Positions 11,813 to 25,843 of a DNA stretch of 64,000 bases are shown here, in pieces. The notes beneath the pieces are model-generated. The model was not told the origin of the DNA. It worked only from the letters and a program-made list of their open reading frames with translations, and ran no database searches. Origin of the DNA: Tetradesmus obliquus. Lineage: Eukaryota; Chlorophyta; Chlorophyceae; Sphaeropleales; Scenedesmaceae. The stretch's first letter is position 1. Every line of letters starts with the position of its first letter. Position numbers and translations under genes: made by a program. Location: positions 4,080,501 to 4,144,500 of the forward strand of contig CP126205.1 in assembly GCA_030272155.1 (NCBI GenBank), written 5' to 3'.

Positions 11813-13096
11813 ATGTATGCAAGCGTCGTTGGTCGGAGGTCGGGTAAAAATGAGATCAAGGCTATGCGGAAGGCGCTGAGCGGGGTGCGGAGGCGGTCCG
11901 AGAAGCTGCAGGTGTGTTTCCAGTACTGTAGAGGGCCTGGTTGCTCTTGCTTTTCGTGTGAACAACGTACACGGTCTCAGTATTGATGCCGTGTTTGTTT
12001 TTTGCTTCACGTGTTTTGTGCACCCCCTCGCCGTATCCGCTCATGCAGCACATTGATGTTGCCTGCTTTCTGTCCTGCAGGAGGAGAATGAACGCTTGGC
12101 ATACCAGCACCAGCTGATCGCAGAGATGTGCAAAGGCTTTGAGTGGTTTAGGAACATGCAGCTGCATGCAGTGCTGGCAGGTCCTGAGCAACTCCTGGGA
12201 GATGATGTTAGTGAGCAGCTGACGCCAGGCTGCATGCAGCTGCAGTTCACCAGCCTGTTGGAAACAGAGGCTGAGGTGCAGCTGCTGCAGCAGCTGTCCA
12301 GCTTGCCAGTCACCCAGCAGAGCAGCAGCACGGGCGCTGCCGCACCAGCAGCGTCAGCACTAGACAGCAGCAACGCAGCGTCTCCTGCAAGCAGCAGCAA
12401 CCAGCTGGTAGCTCCGCCGGGTGATGTGCTGTGGCTGTTGAAGCAGGTGTATCGGCAGCCTTGGCCGCAAGGCTGCCCCAGTGCAGACGAAATGACGGTA
12501 GCTGCGCTGATCGACAACGTCAAAGCAACAGCAAGCGCCTTATCCATCCTCCTGGTGCAGTTTGATGCCTGCACGGATGCAGCAGAGCAGGCTGAGCTGT
12601 CCTGCAAGCTGCAGGGCACGCTGATGCAGCACTTCAGAGTGGGTCTGGAGTTAACCGGCTGCAGCCACCGCGCACACCTGATCAGATGTTTGCAGCTGGT
12701 GAGGCACGATGATAAGGGCGTCAGTTTCTGCATTGCACCTGGTGGTGCTTGGTGTATACAAGCTTGGCCAGCGACCCAACTGTTTGCTCTCGCTAGGATT
12801 TGATCCTGAGTCGCTAAGCAGGAAGCCTGCACCTGGCGGTGCTGGACTCTGCGCTGCTGCCAGCACTGCCTGACACAGGCTGGCACAGCTGGTGACGGCC
12901 TTGCAGTGGCACCCTTGTCACCAGCCATAAGCCCTAGCACGGCCACAACAGGAACACTGCTGTGCACAGACACATAACAGATGGAGGGATGCGCATGCTG
13001 GGCACTGCAGTGTGGTGGGGTGCCAGCGGCTGCACAGCCCTTGTGAAATACATTATTAATACAGCACAGCCCTTGTGAAATACATTATTTCTGCAG

Positions 13097-13134
<38 letters not shown>

Positions 13135-13906
13135 AGACTAACTGTGACACAGGGGAGCAGCTGCAAGAGCTCAACATGCAGCGCACTGCGCAGGTGGCTG
13201 ACAGCCTGCAGCTGAGCCAGCAGCAGCAGCACAACATCGCCCAGGGCTCTGTGCTGGCTCAGAAGCTGCTGACACCTGCGCTTGCAGAGCTGAGGGAACT
13301 GCAGCTGCAGCAGGGTGGCGAGAGCGAAGGGCGCACATGCGAACTCGCTGCTGCTGCCGATGGCTGCCATGACGCAGCAGGTGCAGCAGCAAGCAGCAAC
13401 CAGCCTGGTAAGGGCAGCGCTGCTGATGCTGGAAGCTGCAGCAATGCAAGTGCAGCAGCAGCAGTAGTTGCTGCTGCTGCTGCTGCTGCTGGCGCTGCTG
13501 CTGTTGCTGCTGCGGATGATGAGGATGCTGCCGGTGCTGAGCAGGACACAGCGTACCATTTGGCACGGCGGCACTCACTGCTGCAGCAGCAGCAGCGCTC
13601 TGCCAGAATGAAGCTGCTGATGGGCAAGGTGAGGGGCAAGGCAGGGGTGTGACCTGTTGTTGCGGTATTGCTGCTAATGCGGTTATTTTGGCATGTTTGT
13701 TGGTGCTGCAGCTCTAGTTTAGCAGCTCAGTACGTCACAGGTTATGCACGGCCGGCTGGGATGTCAACATTGTGCATGGTGCATGATGCATGGTGCATGG
13801 TGCACACATGCACGAGCTTTGAATGCATGTTTGAATACTGCTCACAGGTCGATATGTTATACAGATGCAAGGCAGCTGATGGGGCCCTGGCATGTCTTTG
13901 ACTTGG

Positions 13907-13937
<31 letters not shown>

Positions 13938-14259
13938 CGCGTTTCTGCGCGTCTGGTTCACCTCCTACCTCTATGGTCAGCTGACATGGATGCAGCTCGC
14001 ACGCTTGCACGTAGGTATCCTTTGCTGCTTTTGGTGCCAGCCAGCGCACTTCCTTTATGTGCTCGTGCTCAGGATACTTACATGCTTACATCAATCAATC
14101 AATCAATGACACGTTTTTATAGCAAGAGGTGAACCCAGAGGAGGGAGCCACTCCCAAACCACCTGAGGTGATTCCTAACTCTCTGTCAACAGCAGACGTG
14201 TTTACATTAACCTAGTAGGATGAGGATGTATCAATAGCCTGCTTGCATGCAACTGACTT

Positions 14260-14302
<43 letters not shown>

Positions 14303-16396
14303 TCTCTCTCTCCAGGCCAGATGCACTGGCCAGGGGCAGAGGGAGATCAAATCTAATTACATTAAATGCTTACAGGAAAGGGCAGCAGCAGCGGTAGCAG
14401 ACTGCTGCTGCTGCACCTGATGGGAATCAACATGCCACATACTGTTTATGAATATTTACAAGATTGATTATGGTTTTACCTTCAGCATATGTGACTGGTT
14501 TTACAGTTGGCTCTCTGCATGTCAAATGCTGGCTGCAGCACACTTGTTGCCTGGCAGCAGCTGCTGTCAGTGTTTGAATGCAGCAGAGATCTGCTGGTTT
14601 TACAGTCACAGGGTTTTGCAGCCATTGCTGCTGCTAAGCATATTTGGCCAGATGCACACCGCAAGGTGCTGCCATTCTACCATTATCAGCAGACGTCTGT
14701 GGTGTCAGCAAGGTGGCCACCTGGGTGAGGCAAGGGCGGAGCTCCAGCATGAGACGCTGAAATGCATGCCGGTCCCACTCTGTCGTTGCGCTGCAGCAAC
14801 AGAGTTGCCGCTTGAGCCCAGTGCCTTGTTGAATGATACATGATGGAATGTTGCAGGCCCGAGTAACTCGACCTCAGAAACTGCGCACTGCGACTGTCTC
14901 CGGTCTGCCTCCTCGATCTGATTATCAGCGGCAAGCATATATACATATATATGCTATAAAAGTAAATTGACGGGTCAGTAATGCACGAACTCCTGCGTGC
15001 ACGAATGCAAGATGCGCCCACCAGAAGCTTCCAGCAGCAGCTGGCAGTGCCGGTGCAGAGCTTCCCCAGAACAAGTGACTGGGGCAGTGAAAGCCAGCAA
15101 AGACGGACGACATGATGAAATACATTTGCAGATACGCAAAAATACAAGACTCTCTCTGCCACTCTCTCTCCAGGCCAGATGCACTGGCCAGGGGCAGAGG
15201 GAGAGCAAATCTGAGTACATTAAATGCTTGCAGGAAAGGGCAGCAGCAGCGGTAGCAGACTGCTGCTGCTGCACCTGATGTGCATCAACATGCCACATAC
15301 TGTTTATGAATATTTACAATATTGATTATGATTTTACCTTCAGCATATGTGACTGGTTTTACAGTTGACTCTCTACATGTCAAATGCTGGCTGCAGCACA
15401 CTTGTTGCCTGGCAGCAGCTGCTGTCAGTGTTTGAATGCAGCAGAGATCCGCTGGTTTTACAGTCGCAGGGTTTTGCAGCCATTGCTGCTGCTAAGCATA
15501 TTTGGCCAGATGCACACCGAAAGGTGCTGCCATTCTACCATGATCAGCAGACGTCTGTGGTGTCAGCAAGGTGGCCACCTGGGTGAGGCAAGGGCGGAGC
15601 TCCAGCATGAGACGCTGAATTGCATGCCGGTCCCACTCTGTCGTTGCACTGCAGCAACAGAGTTGCCGCTTGAACCCAGAGCCTTGTTGAATGATAAATG
15701 ATGGAATGTTGCAGGCCCGAGTAACTCGACCTCAGAAACTGCGCACTGCGACGGTCTCCGTTCTGCCTCCTCGATCTGATTATCAGCGATAAGCATATAT
15801 ACATATATATGCTATAAAAGAAAATTGATGGGTCAGTAATGCACGAACTCCTGCGTGCACGAAAGCAATATGCGCCCACCAGAAGCTTCCAGCAGCAGCT
15901 GGCAGTGCCGGTGCAGAGCTTCCCCAGAACACAGTGACTGGGGCAGTGAAAGCCAGCAAAGACTGACGACATGAGGAAATACATTTGCAGACACGCAAAA
16001 TACAAGACTCTCTCTGCCACTCTCTCTCTCTCTGCCACTCTCTCGCTCTCTCTCTCTCTCTCAACAGCTGGCGTCAAAGTGTGGTGCCTTGCACAGTGCT
16101 CTTGACTTTTCCACCTGATGGGATGTGTGCACAGTGTCTGCATGTCCTTGAGGGGTTTGAAGCAAGCAACACCAGTATGGTGCAGGGTGTACCTTTCTAT
16201 CAAGGTGTTTGCTGCACTAGTCGATTGATGTACGGTGTGGCAAGCAGGCCTTGATTGAAGCACCATGCCCACTTGACATGCCTGCTGCTGCTGCTGCTGC
16301 TGCTGCTGTCTGCAGGTGCTCATGTACCCCTTCTACCCCGTTTCTAATGACATCTTTGCACATGTGGCCGCCAAGGTGTCACTGCAGCAGCAGTGA
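11813..16396 (+). CDS. Tandem coiled-coil/bZIP-like family, copy 2: intact, ~454 residues
   Basis: Exons 11813-11911, 12081-12698, 13137-13628, 13936-14010 and 16316-16396 join in phase with no stop until TGA. Exon 1 (basic, ending RRRSEKLQ) runs into EENERLAYQHQLIAEM, a heptad pattern like the end of a bZIP basic region plus a short zipper. The canonical Asn and Arg of a bZIP basic region are not evident. Exon 2 adds a conserved helical block (WPQGCPSADEMTVAALI). Exon 3 adds SQQQQHNIAQGSVLAQKLL and a variable poly-Ala/Gln region before ARMKLLMGK. Exons 4 and 5 form YLYGQLTWMQLARLHV and LMYPFYP. Intron 4 is 2.3 kb because of an 858-bp tandem duplication. A DNA-binding regulator is plausible; I do not recognise the family. 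Confidence 0.7.
14263..14311. repeat. (CT)n microsatellite
   Basis: Nearly pure CT dinucleotide repeat at the left edge of the 858-bp duplication. Further CT-rich tracts lie at its midpoint (15150-15170) and right end (16007-16062). Confidence 0.95.
14312..16030. repeat. 858-bp tandem duplication in intron 4 of copy 2
   Basis: The unit starting CCAGGCCAGATGCACTGGCC at 14312 recurs at 15170, and the two units are nearly identical along their length. Each contains a TATA-like GCTATAAAAG (about 14953 and 15810) preceded by ATATATACATATATATG, and an open stretch of about 73 codons (14507-14728 and 15365-15586) with no recognised family. The units are bounded by CT-rich DNA. Nothing equivalent is seen in introns 4 of copies 3 and 4. 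Confidence 0.9.
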
Positions 16397-16750
16397 CAGC
16401 AGCAGCAGCAGCAGCTGCTGCTGCTGCTGCAGCAGACCAGAAGTCATGGCATGGTGTGGGTGATCAAGGCGTCAGCTCTGGCTGCAATAGTGGTGCATAG
16501 CTGCTGTGTGCTGCAAAGCGATAGCAGCAGCAGCAGAGCAAGCAGCAAGGGGTTGGTATTTGATGTTTAGGCACTGAACCGCAGCTGCGACAAACTGCTA
16601 GGGACGACTGTTCTGGGATGCATCGCTGTGATTCGGTGACACTGTCGATTGTTGTCTAACAGTGGGCAGTGTTGATGTTGGCTGTTGCAGAGGCAATATT
16701 GCGACACTCGTTGCACTGTGCTCCATGCTGAGCGAGGGAGGAAGGTTACA

Positions 16751-16771
16751 TGTGGGTCCTGGCACCATCTT
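16751..16771 (+). repeat. Dispersed element core, copy 1 (TGTGGGTCCTGGCACCATC)
   Basis: Matches almost exactly at 23489-23510, 27737-27758 and 29707-29728, with partial similarity on both sides (upstream GTTACA; downstream GATGGT and GAGCCACA in some copies). It marks a dispersed repeat family of unknown type. Confidence 0.8.
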
Positions 16772-17611
16772 GAATTTTAGTTCTGCAGGTATGAGCCACA
16801 ACAGGGTGAACACACTACTGCTGATTAGGCTACCACTTGGCGCTGTCACAGCCTTCTGAGCTATTGGGACTGGGGTGTGGCGGTCTTGGCTCATAAACTG
16901 TCAGAACATGGCTTTGAGTCATCGCACATGGCGTTGTTTGACTGCGTGCATGTTCTGCGTGAGAGTGTCAGGGGTTTGGAGGTGTGGACAGCAACACAAT
17001 ACATGTTCTGGCAAGCGATGGAACCAAACAAACGGCATGAAAGGGCTCGCCAGTGTTGCATGTCTATCTTGTGGGGTATGTTTGAGGGTGCTTGCATGTT
17101 TGCATATCAAGCTGCGCAAGGACAAGGGCTCAACTTGTTTCAGGGGTTTGCTGGGGTTTGCTGTGTTTGTCTAGGGGTACAGACCAATAGTCCCAAAGTG
17201 GCTCATGCCTGGTGATATACAATGATTGAACAAACGGGAAAGCACTACAACACATGGGCGTATGCTTGCTTATGCTGCATTTGTTTTGTTTCGTGGCTGC
17301 TGTACAGACCATGCTAGGGTGCATGGCAGTGGCATGCTGTTGCTGATGTTGCATTTGTTGTGTTGTGTTTGTGGCTGCTGCACAGCCCTTGCAAGGCAAT
17401 GGCAGCCGTAGGCATACTTGTGCTGGATCTGTTTTGTTGTGGTCTGCTGCGGAGCCTTTGCAGTGGCTGCGTGGCAACGGCAGCCAAATAGACTGCGTCT
17501 GGTGAACTTGTTTTGGTTTGTGTCCGCTGCAAACCCTTGCTGAGGATGTTTTGGCCAACTGGTGGCGCTGCGTTTCAGCAGTGCAAAAAGCCAGCAACTG
17601 ACTCGTGTTGT

Positions 17612-17659
17612 TTACATGCAGGAGTGTAGTGTGTGCGCACACTACACTCCTGCATGTAA
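17612..17659. repeat. Near-perfect 48-bp palindrome
   Basis: Arms of 22 bp (TTACATGCAGGAGTGTAGTG...) mirror each other around TGCG. The related spacer at about 31049-31080 has the same flanks (GCAGGAGTGTAGT and CGATGAAGGACAGTAAGGGC) without the right arm, so the right arm was added here by an inverted copy. Confidence 0.9.
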
Positions 17660-17764
17660 TGCATCGCATGCGATGAAGGACAGTAAGGGCACATGCCAGC
17701 CCACATGGAGCAGCCGGGTGCTGGGTGCTTTCACGTTTATGTCTCAGATTTTGGCGCTGGTCTT

Positions 17765-17862
17765 GATACCGGCTAATCATACCGGTACAGGTCCCACGGT
17801 ATCACCCGGTATAGTATGAAGAATGATAGGGGTATTGCATACCGGGGGGTATGCAGCCGGTA
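17765..17862. repeat. Cluster of ATACCGG/CCGGTAT motifs
   Basis: Six or so copies of ATACCGG in either orientation lie within about 100 bp, some paired as short inverted repeats. No function is assignable. Confidence 0.7.
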
Positions 17863-19730
17863 TGCAGTAGTACTGCCAGGGCTGGGCCACACCACTAGTG
17901 TAGTGTGTATGAGGCGTGTATCAGTCTGCCTGTTGCTCCAGGCTACTCAACGGCTTGCTGCAGCAGCTATGCGCTGCTGCTAAGAGCTAACAGGCGCTGG
18001 GGCCAGCCCCGTGCTGTGCTGAATCTGTTGGGCATATGTGTTAAGCTTGCAGAGGCGCGTGGTGACCATGTGCCTGCGAGGGACGCTCACAGACGTGTGC
18101 TTGCTAAAGCCGCATGTTGGCAGCAGCTGCGCTTTGCACCTGCGGCCACGGGTTGCAGTGCGTGCTTGCCACTGCGGTGCGGCGGGTGCTGGGCACCTCT
18201 TGTATAGGGGTGTTTGCGTGTCTTGCCGGTGACGGCAGTGCCGTAGGCCTCCGGCAGTCAGGTTTTCTTGATTGCTGTGTATGGCCAGCCAGTCGGGTTT
18301 CGCTCCCCTGGTAACACAATAATGCGGTGCAGCTGGCCTGGCACAGCGGCCTGCCGCTCACTGGGCATGTCACGGTGCCGGTGGCCGACATGATGGTGTA
18401 GTGCTCCTTCCTGTTGCCGCTCCATTGGGGCACGGGGCTATGGCTTGATGGGTGACGTGTAGATGATGATGGTGGCGGTCCGCAACGATTGGTGCTGTAG
18501 CCTATCTGCTAGTAGTGGCTACTCTGTGCTGTGATGCTTTGGGCAATGTGTCGCGGCGCTCGGCTGCATCTGTTAACTGCGGAGCTGCTGCTATCATCAG
18601 ACAGGTCTGCTCCTGCGGTTGGTGGACCTCCGCGTGTGGGATGATTGGTTGCATGTGGTTGCATGCAAGCAGGCGAGCGGCCGCCTTGTATGTTGTGCAA
18701 GCTACAATGTTGGCGTAGCACATGCCGCACCACTGGTAGCTCCAGCTGGCAATTGTGCTGGGAGGCAACGATCCAATTGCGGACTCCGGAATCAGATTTG
18801 CTTCTGTCCGCGGACAAGTCCGCTCCTGTGGTTGCTGAACACCAGCATTTTGCCAGATTGGTAGCATGCAAGCATGCGAGCGAGACGTGGTGTGGTCCAT
18901 GTCATATGCACGCTGCAATGTTGGCATCATGCTATGATGGCACATGACGCGCAACTCGCAGCTTCAGCTTGCGATTGTGCTGTTGACATGTTTAGCTGCA
19001 GGCATGTCGGACATCGGATGTCTGTGGAAGGGAGTGAGACCATCAGTATGATATTGGTGGCAGGGCTTGGCAGTCGGACGATGCATGTGCAGCCGGGTTA
19101 AAGTTGCTGATCTCACCACGGCTGGCATCTGAGGCTCGCGTGCTGATCTTCAGCCGCAGACGCCATGTAGCATCACCTCACTGAATCAGTAAGGCAGGCA
19201 AGATGATGATCAGAAGCAGGTGATCTGCTGGCTTATGACTTCTGATCAGAAGCACCCTGAAGGTGCACAGCTCGGTGTTGGCCGTTCAAGGTTTTGGAAT
19301 GTCAACGCTACTGATGGCACCGCAGCAACATGATGATGATGATGATGGCACCGCAGTGCTGTTCTGCTGCGGCTGTTGTCCAGGGTTGCTGTGGGTGGCT
19401 TGCCTGCCAGCATCATCGCCTGCTGTTGCGTGCTCCTGCCCTGCAATTGAATGTAGTAAAGCCTTGAGGCTGGGACTCAGAGCTGCAGTTCTTGCTGCTG
19501 CTCTTTCAATTGTGCTTGTATCTCGCAGCGGCCCTGTTCGAGGGGTGGCCGGGCTACCGTGGCCTCAAAACCCCGTGGGCATGCTGAGAGGTACTCGTGC
19601 TTCATAGCCCTTCGTGTTGCCACACACAGCTCCCAAGCATGATACGTACCTAGAAATTATTTTCTGCATGCCTAAAAACCCCGTGAGTGTGCACAACTCA
19701 CTGCCTTGCGTTGCCGCACACAAGCCCTAT

Positions 19731-22331
19731 ATGTTTGCGAGCGTCCCGGGAAGAAGGTCGGTCAAGGAGGACATGAAGTCTAAAAGCAAGGCGCTGAGCT
19801 GGGTTCGGAGGCGTTTGGAGAAGCTGCAGGTGAGTTTGCAGTGGAAAATCCACTTTTGAAAAGGCCACGTGAACACCACTACCCGATCATAAGTCTAGGT
19901 TTCAGTCTATTGCTGGTGTGGACTTTGCGTATTCAGTTGCCGTGAGCACAGCGTGGAGCAGCCTCTGTGTCCTTATGACAGCACCCTCCCAAAGGCAGGC
20001 CTTGTTCCCTCTCGAACTCTCCTGCAGGGGGAGAATGAGCGCTTGGCGTACCAGCACCAGCTGGTTGCAGGACTGTGCGAAGGTTTGGACTGGTTCAGGC
20101 ACATGCAGCTGCATGCACTGCAACCAAATCCTGAGCTGATGCTAGCAGATGATGCAAGCAGGCAGCTGACATCAGCCACATGCAAGCAGCAATTCACCAC
20201 CATTTTGCAGACAGAGGCTGAGGTGCAGCTGCTTCAGCAGCTGTCAAGCTTGTCAGTCTCTCAGCAGAGCAGCAGCAACAGCTCATTGGCAGCCGCAGCA
20301 GACAACAGCAGACAGGACAGCTGTAGCAACACGCCGCCTCCAGCAAGCAGCTGCCAGCTGGTTGCACCGCCAGGCGATGCAATGTGGCTGTTGAAGCAGG
20401 CCTTTCAGCAGCCTTGGCCGCACGACTGCCCCAGTATAGATCAAGTGACAGTGCCAGCGCTGGTTGAGCACTTCAGGGCAACAGTGCACGCGTTGTCTTT
20501 GCAGCTGGTGCAGCTTGATGCATGCAAAGGAGCTGCCGAGCAGGCTGAGCCTCTGCGCAAGGTGCAGACAGTGCTGCTGCCTCACTTGCGGGTGATAGTG
20601 GAGCTGTGCAGCAGCAGCCACGGCAGGCATCTGCTGGCAACAGTGTACCTGGTGAGGCTCAACGATCGGGGCTCTTATGTGCTGCCGCTGGTAGTGCTGC
20701 ATTCTGCCGAGTCGGCAGCTCCATCTGGTACACTCAGCCAGCGCTGCCACACCCTGCAGACCTGGATACAGCACTGTGCATCACTCTTGGCAGGGCACAT
20801 CTGCTGCTGAATGTGGATGTGCTTGCTGATGCGGCAGGTGCCCTTCAGCTGCTGGTTGGCAACAGCGACAGCAGCAGTGTCCTGCACTCATCACTTTTGC
20901 TTATCAGCTTGCAGGACGATCGCAGCTTGCAAGCTGAGCTGACAGTGCTGACAGTGCTGCAGTGCTGCAGCTTGTTCCACTGCTGCTGTCACAGACCAGC
21001 TGCAAAGCAGGACAGCAGCAGTGCCTTGTGTCGACTGCTGTTGTCTAGCAGGAGCGTGCCCTGCAAACCGCCCGTGGTCACAAAGCTGCCACTGCCGCTG
21101 CTGCCGCTCCTGCAGACAAATCTAGAGACAGGGGAGCAGCTTCTGGAGCCAGACATGCCACGCGTAGCGTGGGTGACAGACAGCCTGCAGCTGAGCCAGC
21201 AGCAGCAGCACAACATCGCACAGGGCTCTGTGCTGGCAGACAAGCTGCTGACACCGCTGCTGGATGAGTTGAGGGAGCTGCAGCTGCAGCAGGGCGGCGG
21301 CTGCACCTCTCCTGATGATGGCAGCTGCAGCAGGACAGCAGGTGAAGCAGCACAAACTGGCAAGTGCAATGCCAGCGCTAGCAGCGGCAGCAATGCAGCA
21401 GCAGCAGCAGCAGCAGCAGCTGCTGCTGTTGCTGTGCCGGATGAGGGCGGTGCAGCGCCTGCTGGGCAGGATGGGGCGTATGCCGTGGAGCGCATGCAGT
21501 CGCTGCTGCAGCAGCAGCAGCGCTCAGCTCGGATGAAACTGCTGATGGGCAAGGTGAGGGGCAAGGCTGTGGTGTTTTGGATGAATGCAACACTGTTTTC
21601 GGTGTGGCGCTGCATGCGGTTTCTGGTCTTGTTAGCAGCCCAAGTCATGATCTGGTCAGCTATGCGCAGCGGGCGGTCTGAAGGGTGTCGTGCGTTGTGT
21701 TCATGCCTGCAGCATGGAACTGTACTTGTCCTAGCAGCGCCTGCTTTGCTGCAACTGCTGACACCCTGAACATAGTGTGGCCGTGGTGCATGGCCTGGAG
21801 CCTGCTGCCCTTCACATTGCGCTTGTGCTGCTGCTGCTGCTTTTGCCGCCGGATGCTGCTGTCATCGCTTGCAGGCTGCGTCTCTGCGCGTATGCTTTGC
21901 CAGCTACCTATACGGCCAGCTGACCTGGGTGCAGCTCGCCCGCCTGTTTGTAAGTGCCCAGTGCTACAGCCAGCCAGCTGTTACCACATGATTGCGCTGT
22001 GTTCAGTGCTGTTGCTCGATCTATTGAATCCAATTACTTCAAATATTGTTTGAAGCTGGTTGTCAGGGGCGTCACACTTACAGGTGCAACCAGTAGCTGA
22101 GGCTGGGGTGAGCGACAACACAGCGCTGCGCTGCTGGTGCAGTGTGCAATGTCTTACCCTGTGCGCAAGACAGAGGCGGCACAGTGCCTTGCAAAGCAAC
22201 CGCAACACTGAATACCTGCCCACAAGGAATGCCTGCTTGCTGCTGCTGCTGCTGCTGCAGGTGCTGATGTTCCCGTGCTACCCCATTGCCATCTTTGTCT
22301 TAGGTGCAGTGGCTGCCCAGGCGGCACGCGC

Positions 22332-22373
<42 letters not shown>

Positions 22374-22410
22374 GCAGGCCAGAGCCGATTCACCCGATGC
22401 ATATGACTAA
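19731..22410 (+). CDS. Tandem coiled-coil/bZIP-like family, copy 3: intact, ~461 residues
   Basis: Exons 19731-19829, 20028-20651, 21116-21553, 21875-21949 and 22261-22410 keep phase 0 at every junction and end in TAA. The start MFASVPGRRSVKEDMKSK is followed by the basic, Trp-containing ALSWVRRRLEKLQ and then GENERLAYQHQLVAGL, a short zipper-like heptad run. Exon 2 carries LVAPPGDAMWLLKQAFQQPW and VPALVEHFRATVHALSLQL. Exon 3 has QLSQQQQHNIAQGSVLADKL. Exons 4 and 5 read ASYLYGQLTWVQLARLF and LMFPCYPIAIFVLGAVAA. The C-terminus is extended by poly-Gln and ADSPDAYD relative to copies 2 and 4. A CTG tract lies directly before the exon 5 acceptor. Function unknown; possibly a transcription regulator. 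Confidence 0.72.

Positions 22411-25843
<3,433 letters not shown>

Larger units (their letters stand above)
16397..19730. other. Spacer A between family copies 2 and 3; dispersed repeats, no gene seen
   Basis: Blocks here recur in the spacers after copies 3 and 4. About 16820-16950 matches 30220-30340, and about 17230-17480 matches parts of 24400-24540 and 30640-30760. A diverged tandem repeat of roughly 220 bp covers about 18598-18960, with GGACAAGTCCGCTCCTG-like and GCATGCAAGC elements in both halves. About 19370-19480 resembles 25530-25650, upstream of copy 4. No open frame looks coding. Confidence 0.6.
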
